Assembly: GCA_019246375.1 (NCBI GenBank)
Contig: JAFAQO010000194.1
Span: 1 to 7,603 of the forward strand
DNA from: Mycobacterium sp.
Lineage (GTDB): Bacteria; Actinomycetota; Actinomycetes; Mycobacteriales; Mycobacteriaceae
DNA: 7,603 nt
Direction: 5' to 3'
The translations under genes were made by a program, and so were the position numbers. Numbering within the stretch: position 1 is the stretch's first letter; each line of letters starts with the position of its first letter. The notes beneath the pieces were generated by a model, which did not search any database, was not told the DNA's origin, and worked only from the letters and a program-made list of their open reading frames with translations. Of the stretch, positions 1-5,493 are shown piece by piece.

Positions 1-2988
1 CTTGCCGATCGGCTGACCGAAGCCGAGGCCGAACAATTCGCACAGCAGATGGCGCACTGGCGCCTCGCCCAGGCATACGAGGAGATCGGGCAGCGGGTCG
101 TACACATTGGTGCGCGAGACATCTTGTCTTACTACGGCATCGATGACCCGGCTGAGCTCGACTTCAACGCACTGTGGAACGAGCGCCGCGACGCACTCGG
201 CCGTTCCCGGTTGCGGGCGCCGTTCGGCAACCGGTCCGACAACGGCGAACTGCTGTTCTTGGACATGAAATCGCTCGACGAAGGCGGCGACGGTCCACAT
301 GGCGTGATGTCGGGTACTACCGGGTCGGGTAAGTCGACGCTGGTGCGTACCGTGATCGAGTCGCTGATGCTCGGTCACCCCCCCGAGGAACTGCAGTTCG
401 TGCTGGCAGACCTCAAGGGTGGATCGGCGGTCAAGCCGTTCGAGGGCGTGCCGCACGTGTCGCGGATCATCACCGACCTCGAAGACGACCAGGCGCTGAT
501 GGAGCGCTTCCTGGATGCACTCTGGGGTGAAATCGCCCGGCGAAAGGAAATCTGCTTCAGCGCGGGAGTCGACGACGCCAAAGAATACAACGACATGCGG
601 GCCAGGATGCGGGCACGCGGTCAGGACATCCCGCCGCTCCCGATGCTGGTGGTGGTGATCGACGAGTTCTACGAATGGTTCCGCATCATGCCGACTGCGG
701 TCGATGTGCTCGACTCGATCGGCCGGCAGGGCCGCGCCTACTGGATCCACCTGATGATGGCGTCGCAGACGATTGAGAGCCGCGCCGAAAAGCTCATGGA
801 GAACATGGGTTACCGGTTGGTGCTGAAAGCGCGTACCGCCGGGGCAGCACAAGCGGCCGGTGTGCCGAACGCGGTGAACCTGCCGGCGCAAGCGGGGCTG
901 GGCTATTTCCGTAAGAGTCTCGAAGAAATCATCCGGTTCCAAGCAGAGTTCATGTGGCGGGACTACCGTCGCGGCGTATCACTCGACGGTGAGCAGCGGC
1001 CGCTGGTCCACTCGGTCGATTACATTCGCCCCCAATTGTTTTCGACGGCTTTCACGCCGCTTGAGGTCAGCGTCAGCAGTACGGATGGCGAGGCAACGCG
1101 GGATGGCTTGAACGGCGAAGTGAACGGCGAGGTCGCCGACGGGGACGGCAAGGATACCGGCGACGACGACGAGGGTATCCGGACACCGAAAGTCGGCACG
1201 GTCATCATCGATCAACTTCGCCGCATCGATTTCCAGCCATACCGCTTGTGGCAGCCGCCGTTGGACTTGCCCGTCGCGATCGACGAATTGGTCGACCAGT
1301 TCCTCGGTCACCCGTGGCAGGAAGACTACGGCTCGGCCAGGAATCTGGTGTTCCCGATCGGGATCATCGACCGGCCGTTCAAGCATGACCAGCCACCGTG
1401 GACCGTGGACACCTCCGGGCCGGGCTCCAACGTGCTGATCCTCGGCGCCGGGGGTTCCGGCAAGACGACTGCATTGCAGACGCTGATCTGCTCGGCCGCC
1501 TTGACCCACACCCCCGAGCAGGTCCAGTTCTACTGCGTGGCCTACAGCGGCACTTCCTTGACGACGGTGGCCGGACTACCGCATGTCGGTGGAGTCGCGG
1601 GCCCCACCGATCCGTACAGCGTTCGCCGCACAATTGCCGAGGTGCTGGGACTGGTACGTTCCCGGAAACGCAGCTTCCTCGAGTACGACGTTCCCTCGAT
1701 GGAGGTATTCCGGCGGCGCAAATTCCGCGGCGAACGGGGCCGCGTGCCCGACGACGGGTTCGGCGACGTCTATCTGGTGATCGACAACTACCGGGCACTC
1801 GCTGAGGAAAACGAAGTGCTGATCGAGCAGGTGAACCTGATCATCAATCAGGGGCCCTCGTTCGGTGTGCACGTGGTCGTGACCGCCGACCGTGAGTCCG
1901 AGTTGCGGCCGCCGGTCCGCAGTGGCTTCGGCTCCCGCGTGGAATTGCGGCTTGCAGCGGTCGAAGACGCCAAGCTCGTGCGGTCCCGCTTCGCCAAAGA
2001 GGTTCCGCCCAAGCCCGGCCGCGGCATGGTCGCGGTGAACTATGTGCGGCTCGAAAGCGATCCACAGTCGGGTCTACACACGCTCATTGCGCGCCCGGCG
2101 TTGTACACCACACCGGCCGCGATGTTCGAATCCAACAGCGTGACCGAGGCGGTCAAGCAGATCGCCGTGGGTCAGGCGCGTCCGGTGCGCAGGCTGCCGG
2201 CGCGATTCGGCTTGGACCAGGTGCGGGCAGTGGCCGCAGCCGATCAGCGCCAGGGCGTTGGCGCCGGTGGAATCGCCTGGGCCATATCGGAATTGGATCT
2301 GCAACCGGTGTATCTGAACTTCGCCGAGAACGCTCACTTGATGGTGACGGGCCGGCGCGAGTGTGGACGCACGACGACGTTGGCTACGATCATGACCGAA
2401 ATCGGCCGGATCTACGCGCCAGGGGCCAGTACCGCGCCCCCGACGTCACGCCCCTCGGCACAGGTGTGGCTGGTGGATCCGCGTCGTCAGCTGCTCACCG
2501 TGCTGGGCTCCGACTACGTGGAGAAGTTTGCCTACAACCTCGACGGCGTCGCCGCGATGATGGACGAACTGGCGGCCACACTGGCTCGGCGCGAGCCCCC
2601 ACACGGCTTGTCCGCGGAAGAGTTGTTGTCGCGGTCGTGGTGGAGCGGGCCAGAGATCTTCTTGATCATCGACGATGTGCAGCAGCTGCCGCCGGGCTTC
2701 GATTCGCCGCTGCACAAGGCGGCTCCGTGGGTCACCCGGGCAGCCGACGTCGGTTTCCATGTTTTCATCACCCGCACATTCGGCGGCTGGTCCTCGGCCG
2801 GCAGCGACCCGATGTTGCGGGCCCTGCATCAGGCCAACGCGCCGTTGCTGGTCATGGACGCAGACCCCGACGAGGGCTTCATCCGCGGCAAGATGAAGGG
2901 TGGTCCGCTGCCCCGCGGCCGCGGGCTGCTGATGGCCGAGGACACCGGTGTCTTCGTTCAGGTCGCGGCCACCGATCTGCGTCGATAA
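1..2988 (+). CDS. eccC5: ESX-5 type VII secretion motor ATPase EccC5 (FtsK/SpoIIIE family), 5'-truncated by the window
   Basis: The frame is open from base 1, upstream of the first ATG at 49, so this is the C-terminal 995 residues of a protein that is about 1390 residues in M. tuberculosis. The missing part should hold the two membrane helices and the N-terminal region. Three FtsK/SpoIIIE-type ATPase domains are visible. Domain 1 has Walker A GTTGSGKS (313-336) and Walker B MLVVVIDE (643-666). Domain 2 has GAGGSGKTT (1444-1470) and VYLVIDN (1768-1788), with Asn where the catalytic Glu would be. Domain 3 has a degenerate GRRECGRTT (2350-2376), with Arg for the Walker Lys, and IFLIIDD (2656-2676). 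An acidic, low-complexity linker (about 1075-1180) separates domains 1 and 2. In ESX systems EccC is the cytoplasmic motor of the EccBCDE membrane complex. Domain 1 is regarded as the main active ATPase and domain 3 as the substrate-binding end. The assignment to ESX-5 rests on near-identity to remembered EccC5 sequence, including the ending MAEDTGVFVQVAAT, and on the PPE/PE neighbours. The reading frame is intact. Confidence 0.96.
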   Translation, partial: LADRLTEAEAEQFAQQMAHWRLAQAYEEIGQRVVHIGARDILSYYGIDDPAELDFNALWNERRDALGRSRLRAPFGNRSDNGELLFLDMKSLDEGGDGPHGVMSGTTGSGKSTLVRTVIESLMLGHPPEELQFVLADLKGGSAVKPFEGVPHVSRIITDLEDDQALMERFLDALWGEIARRKEICFSAGVDDAKEYNDMRARMRARGQDIPPLPMLVVVIDEFYEWFRIMPTAVDVLDSIGRQGRAYWIHLMMASQTIESRAEKLMENMGYRLVLKARTAGAAQAAGVPNAVNLPAQAGLGYFRKSLEEIIRFQAEFMWRDYRRGVSLDGEQRPLVHSVDYIRPQLFSTAFTPLEVSVSSTDGEATRDGLNGEVNGEVADGDGKDTGDDDEGIRTPKVGTVIIDQLRRIDFQPYRLWQPPLDLPVAIDELVDQFLGHPWQEDYGSARNLVFPIGIIDRPFKHDQPPWTVDTSGPGSNVLILGAGGSGKTTALQTLICSAALTHTPEQVQFYCVAYSGTSLTTVAGLPHVGGVAGPTDPYSVRRTIAEVLGLVRSRKRSFLEYDVPSMEVFRRRKFRGERGRVPDDGFGDVYLVIDNYRALAEENEVLIEQVNLIINQGPSFGVHVVVTADRESELRPPVRSGFGSRVELRLAAVEDAKLVRSRFAKEVPPKPGRGMVAVNYVRLESDPQSGLHTLIARPALYTTPAAMFESNSVTEAVKQIAVGQARPVRRLPARFGLDQVRAVAAADQRQGVGAGGIAWAISELDLQPVYLNFAENAHLMVTGRRECGRTTTLATIMTEIGRIYAPGASTAPPTSRPSAQVWLVDPRRQLLTVLGSDYVEKFAYNLDGVAAMMDELAATLARREPPHGLSAEELLSRSWWSGPEIFLIIDDVQQLPPGFDSPLHKAAPWVTRAADVGFHVFITRTFGGWSSAGSDPMLRALHQANAPLLVMDADPDEGFIRGKMKGGPLPRGRGLLMAEDTGVFVQVAATDLRR

Positions 2989-3002
2989 TCCTCGCACGGC
3001 GA

Positions 3003-3033
3003 CGCCTCGGGCCGGTTTATACGGCGCGAGGCG
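3003..3033 (+). terminator. First hairpin after eccC5 (possible terminator)
   Basis: A 7-bp outer stem (CGCCTCG 3003-3009 with CGAGGCG 3027-3033), one G-G mismatch, then a 4-bp inner stem (GCCG/CGGC) close a 7-base loop. It starts 15 bases after the eccC5 stop. No T-run follows, as is common for mycobacterial hairpin terminators. The role is inferred from position. Confidence 0.45.
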
Positions 3034-3055
3034 GGGCACCCTCAGCCAGGCACTG

Positions 3056-3094
3056 GCGACGATGCGGGCCGGTAGGTACGGCCCGCATCGTCGC
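3056..3094 (+). terminator. Strong 15-bp perfect hairpin after eccC5 (probable terminator)
   Basis: GCGACGATGCGGGCC (3056-3070) is exactly reverse-complementary to GGCCCGCATCGTCGC (3080-3094), with a 9-base loop. It is the strongest inverted repeat I found in the window. It lies 67 bases after the eccC5 stop and before the promoter-like elements of the next gene. It lacks a T-tract, so it would be an I-shaped mycobacterial terminator, or a structured 3' end protecting the eccC5 mRNA. Because the repeat is symmetric it could act on either strand. Confidence 0.6.
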
Positions 3095-3113
3095 GCCCTC
3101 GACGGTCTTGGAT

Positions 3114-3145
3114 AACGAACGGAACGAGATCGCGTTCGGTTCGTT
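3114..3145. promoter_or_regulatory. 32-bp near-perfect dyad, candidate operator or hairpin
   Basis: AACGAAC (3114-3120) pairs with GTTCGTT (3139-3145). After one G-G mismatch, GAACG (3122-3126) pairs with CGTTC (3133-3137), leaving a 6-base centre. Each arm itself contains two GAAC copies. The dyad lies between the probable eccC5 terminator and the TGAAC repeats of the PPE promoter. It may be a regulator site or a third hairpin of the termination region; the sequence does not decide. Confidence 0.4.
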
Positions 3146-3189
3146 CGCGCGGGCAACGGCAACTGAGCCTAATCGAGCCCAACAGCGGA

Positions 3190-3289
3190 TGAACGGGATG
3201 AACGTTAGTTGGCGAGGCGTGAACAGTAGTAATTCAGGCGTGAATAGTTGGCGCTGAGCGCGGCTTTTCCCGGCACACGCATTTAATCT
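3190..3289 (+). promoter_or_regulatory. Putative PPE promoter module: TGAAC/TGAAT direct repeats and -10-like TAATCT
   Basis: TGAAC or TGAAT pentamers occur at 3190, 3199, 3220 and 3241. The last three are exactly 21 bases apart, about two helical turns. Two carry a following AGTTGGCG (3207-3214 and 3246-3253). A hexamer TAATCT (3284-3289), preceded by TT, resembles an actinobacterial -10 element and lies 43 bases after the last repeat. A very similar arrangement precedes the PE gene at 5032-5122, which supports function by internal comparison. No convincing -35 hexamer is seen. If correct, transcription begins near 3296 and leaves a leader of about 160 bases before the PPE gene. The leader can form CGCAGT/ACTGCG (3290-3317) and CGACGC/GCGTCG (3320-3334) hairpins. 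Confidence 0.45.
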
Positions 3290-3365
3290 CGCAGTGAGCG
3301 AAAGTGCGGTAACTGCGAGCGACGCTGAGCGTCGTTGACGCTGAAGGTTATCGAGGAAGTGGGTT

Positions 3366-3443
3366 TTGCTCGTGACCGCCAAGAAAGCTGCCGGCGGTCC
3401 CCGGGCAGCAACTGAGGCTGCCGAGGTGATCGCGGCCACTTAA
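3366..3443 (+). CDS. Possible 25-residue leader/upstream ORF ahead of the PPE gene
   Basis: A short frame can be read from TTG 3366 (or GTG 3372, giving 23 residues) to TAA 3441-3443. A GAGGAAG sequence at 3353-3359 is well placed for the TTG start. From the GTG the product would begin MTAKKAAGGPRAATEAAEV. Its stop codon overlaps the AAGGAGG ribosome-binding site of the following PPE gene (3442-3448), the geometry expected for translational coupling. It has no recognisable domain, and its Ala-rich composition is also what random high-G+C sequence gives. It is recorded because of the start signal and stop/SD overlap, not because the peptide is recognised. Confidence 0.3.
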   Translation: MLVTAKKAAGGPRAATEAAEVIAAT

Positions 3444-3455
3444 GGAGGAGCAGAG

Positions 3456-4709
3456 TTGGATTTCGGTGTGTTGCCGCCGGAGATCAATTCTGGCCGAATG
3501 TATTCCGGTCCTGGGCCGGGGTCGATGCTGGCCGCTGCTGCGGCCTGGGATGGGCTGGCCGCCGAGTTGAGGTCGGCGGCGGCGTCCTACGGGTCGGTGG
3601 TCTCGGGGCTGACGGCTGGCTCGTGGCAGGGTCCGGCGTCGGCGTCGATGGCGGCAGCGGCCGCGCCCTATGTGGCGTGGATGAGCGGTACCGCCGCGCA
3701 GGCCGAGCAGGCGGCCACCCAGGCGAAGGCGGCCGTTGCCGCCTATGAGACGGCGTTTGCGGCGACGGTGGCCCCGCCGGTGATCGCCGCCAACCGCGCT
3801 CAGCTGATGGCGCTGATCGCGACGAATTTCTTTGGGCAAAACAGCCCGGCGATCGCGGCCACCGAGGCTCAATACGGGGAGATGTGGGCACAGGACGCCG
3901 CCGCGATGTATCACTATGCCGGCGCGTCATCGGCCGCGTCGTTGGTGACGCCGTTCATGTCGCCGCCGCAGACGACCAGCCCGGTCGGGCTGGCCAGTCA
4001 GGCCGCTGCGGTGACTAAGGCCGCCGGCACGCCGGCCGGCACCGCGGCGCAGACCGCAGCATCGACGACCACCACGCAGGTCGCTTCCGCTTCCACGGTG
4101 TCCCAAGCGCTGCAGCAACTCGTGTCCCCCACGTCGCCGCTAGGCTCGACATGGTCGTCGTTATTGTCGGCGTTCGGGATTTCGCCGTCGGGGGCGCTTG
4201 GGCCGCCGCTCACTGGGCCGACCGGGTTAATCGCCACGGTGTTTGGCAATTCGTCCGGGATCTGGAACGCGGTTACCAACTATGGGTATTTTCCCTTGGG
4301 GTCGGTCAATTCGCTACTAGGGTACGCCGGTGGTTTGGTACCAGGGGCCCCGGCTCCTAGCCCTGCGCTCGGTGGCGCGCTACCGCCTGTGGGGGCCATC
4401 GGCGCCTGGGGTTCCCCGGTGGGCCCCTGGGGCGCCGGAGCGGTGTCGGCGAGTGCGGGCCAGGCCGGCACGATCGGGCGGTTATCGGTGCCGTCAGCTT
4501 GGGCCGCGGCGGCACCCCAGCAGATAAGCTCTACGGCGTCTCCGGGGTGGTTCGCCACCCAAGCCCACGCCGCTGGCGCCGCGGGCCCGGGAGGACTGCT
4601 GCGCGGCATACCACTGAACGGTGCGGGAGGTCGGCGCGCGGCCGGCGGTTTTATTCACAAATACGGGTTCCGCCACACGGTGATGCCACGCCCGCCGGCC
4701 GGAGGATAG
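3456..4709 (+). CDS. PPE family protein, PPE-SVP subfamily (PPE25-like position in ESX-5)
   Basis: A 417-residue PPE protein, probably an ESX-5 substrate secreted as a heterodimer with a PE partner. The start is TTG 3456 because it gives the conserved [12 protein letters not shown] beginning and follows a strong AAGGAGG (3442-3448) by 7 bases. The PPE motif is at residues 7-9, and the helical PPE domain covers about residues 1-175. The W-x-G motif SWQGP is near Trp57. A low-complexity Ala/Thr/Ser linker follows at about 185-215. The C-terminal part carries GRLSVPSAW (bases 4476-4502, residues 341-349), matching the GxxSVPxxW signature of the SVP subfamily, and the typical ending [12 protein letters not shown]. 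The PPE domain tip would bind the EspG5 chaperone. No MPTR (NxGxGNxG) repeats are present. The gene stands alone between two long intergenic regions, so its PE partner is probably the PE at 5183 or another PE encoded elsewhere. Its position directly after eccC5 corresponds to PPE25; strict orthology is not shown. Confidence 0.93.
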   Translation: MDFGVLPPEINSGRMYSGPGPGSMLAAAAAWDGLAAELRSAAASYGSVVSGLTAGSWQGPASASMAAAAAPYVAWMSGTAAQAEQAATQAKAAVAAYETAFAATVAPPVIAANRAQLMALIATNFFGQNSPAIAATEAQYGEMWAQDAAAMYHYAGASSAASLVTPFMSPPQTTSPVGLASQAAAVTKAAGTPAGTAAQTAASTTTTQVASASTVSQALQQLVSPTSPLGSTWSSLLSAFGISPSGALGPPLTGPTGLIATVFGNSSGIWNAVTNYGYFPLGSVNSLLGYAGGLVPGAPAPSPALGGALPPVGAIGAWGSPVGPWGAGAVSASAGQAGTIGRLSVPSAWAAAAPQQISSTASPGWFATQAHAAGAAGPGGLLRGIPLNGAGGRRAAGGFIHKYGFRHTVMPRPPAGG

Positions 4710-5031
4710 CGGGAGCACGCCGCCAGTCCGCCGTAGGCCCGAGCAGCACGCTCAGGCAGTGTTCGCAACCAAGGTTTCGGTGGGAACCCGTTCGTCACCT
4801 GAGCGCGTCCACCACCTAATCGCCGCCGAAGCCTTTCCAACGGGGGATGCTCGCGTCGTTGTCGTGACGGACGCCCAACCCCGGTGAGCTTTATTCGCGA
4901 CAAGATTTTTATCCGCGGATAGAGAAAACAATGCCATCCTGCCCAGCGACTGGGCGCCATCGACCGTCGCGGAGGTCGGTGTGTTCGTGCAGCTAGTGGC
5001 TGTCGGTGTGGGTCGACAACCCAACTCGAGA
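4710..5031 (+). other. Intergenic region between PPE and the PE promoter, no gene seen
   Basis: No credible coding frame was found; long reverse frames across it are Arg-rich shadows. It contains a compact hairpin GCCCAG-CGA-CTGGGC (4941-4955), a short GCGTC/GACGC stem near 4855-4875, and the A+T-rich patch listed separately. I see no strong terminator immediately after the PPE stop, so read-through toward PE is possible. Confidence 0.5.
4887..4932. promoter_or_regulatory. A+T-rich patch with a 12-bp perfect palindrome
   Basis: TATCCGCGGATA (4910-4921) is a perfect palindrome. It is flanked by T-rich sequence on the left (ATTTTT 4905-4910) and A-rich sequence on the right (GAGAAAACA). In a genome this G+C-rich, the patch stands out. 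It could be an operator for a dimeric regulator, a binding patch for a nucleoid protein, or chance. It lies about 120 bases upstream of the PE TGAAC repeats. Confidence 0.3.
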
Positions 5032-5122
5032 TGAACAATTCTTTCCGCCGATGAACAGAAGTGTTCGGGGAATGAATAGTGGGCGCGGACAGGAGCGCGG
5101 GCTGGCTCCGGCCGTCTAACCT
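5032..5122 (+). promoter_or_regulatory. Putative PE-PPE operon promoter module: TGAAC/TGAAT repeats and -10-like TAACCT
   Basis: TGAAC or TGAAT occurs at 5032, 5052 and 5073, spaced 20 and 21 bases. TGAACAG (5052) to TGAATAG (5073) has the same 21-base spacing as in the module upstream of the first PPE. TGAATAGTGGGCGC (5073-5086) matches TGAATAGTTGGCGC (3241-3254) at 13 of 14 positions. TAACCT (5117-5122) is 44 bases after the last repeat, against 43 in the first module. GAGCGCGG occurs in both modules (3256-3263 and 5093-5100). GAACA-N4-TGTTC (5053-5066) adds a small dyad. The predicted start of transcription is near 5129, about 55 bases before the PE gene. Confidence 0.5.
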
Positions 5123-5140
5123 CACAACGAACGCGACTTC

Positions 5141-5170
5141 ATGGAGGTCGTTAGTGCAGCACGTTATTGA
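5141..5170 (+). CDS. Possible 9-residue upstream ORF before PE
   Basis: ATG 5141 opens a frame MEVVSAARY that ends at TGA 5168-5170. The TGA overlaps the first bases of GAGGAGGA (5169-5176), the ribosome-binding site of the PE gene. No ribosome-binding site precedes this ATG. It is too short to judge as coding and is listed because the stop/SD overlap repeats the arrangement before the first PPE gene. Confidence 0.2.
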   Translation: MEVVSAARY

Positions 5171-5182
5171 GGAGGAAATCAC

Positions 5183-5482
5183 ATGTCGTTCGTGACCACA
5201 CAGCCGGAAGCGTTGACAGCGGCCGCCGCCAATTTGGCGGGTATCGGCTCGTCGGTGGCCGCCCAGAACGCGGCTGCAGCGGCCCCGACGACGGGGGTTG
5301 TACCCGCAGCTGCCGATGAGGTTTCGGCGCTGACGGCGGCGCAATTCGCTACGCACGCCCAGCTGTACCAGGCGGTCAGCGCCCAGGCCGCGGCGATTCA
5401 CGACATGTTTGTGAGCACCCTGGGCACCAGCGCTGGATCGTATGCGGCCACCGAGGCGGCCAACGCGGTCGCGACCGGCTAA
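5183..5482 (+). CDS. PE family protein, PE18/PE19-like, ESX-5 substrate
   Basis: A 99-residue PE protein consisting only of the PE domain, the same length as PE18 and PE19 of M. tuberculosis. ATG 5183 follows GAGGAGGA (5169-5176) by 6 bases and gives the conserved beginning MSFVTTQPEAL, with Pro-Glu at residues 8-9. Two Ala-rich helices follow, joined by a turn near residues 41-45 (PAAAD). The C-terminal type VII secretion signal YxxxE is present as YAATE (Tyr87, Glu91; bases 5441-5455). There is no PGRS extension. PE proteins form a helical-bundle heterodimer with a PPE partner; the obvious partner is the PPE starting 11 bases after this stop. In M. tuberculosis the equivalent position between PPE25 and PPE26 is PE18, but PE18 and PE19 are too alike to separate from memory. 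Confidence 0.95.
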   Translation: MSFVTTQPEALTAAAANLAGIGSSVAAQNAAAAAPTTGVVPAAADEVSALTAAQFATHAQLYQAVSAQAAAIHDMFVSTLGTSAGSYAATEAANAVATG

Positions 5483-5493
5483 GGAGGGATGGA

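Noticed and set aside
2361..3257. Forward frame of 298 codons overlapping the eccC5 3' end and the following intergenic region
   Set aside because: It lies out of frame inside the conserved third ATPase domain, is rich in Arg/Ala/Gly, and crosses the hairpin region. eccC5 explains the sequence.
3348..3914. Reverse frame of 188 codons over the start of the first PPE
   Set aside because: Arg/Gly/His-rich shadow of the PPE domain, with no independent start signal.
5053..5066. GAACA-N4-TGTTC as a LexA (SOS) box
   Set aside because: The mycobacterial SOS box has GAAC and GTTC separated by 4 bases, within TCGAAC...GTTCGA. Here the separation is 6 bases and the flanks do not fit.
4655..5401. Long reverse-strand frame (248 codons) across the PPE end, the intergenic region and PE
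   Set aside because: Its product is Arg-rich with no recognisable motif, and it overlaps two well-supported genes on the other strand. This is typical of a high-G+C shadow frame.
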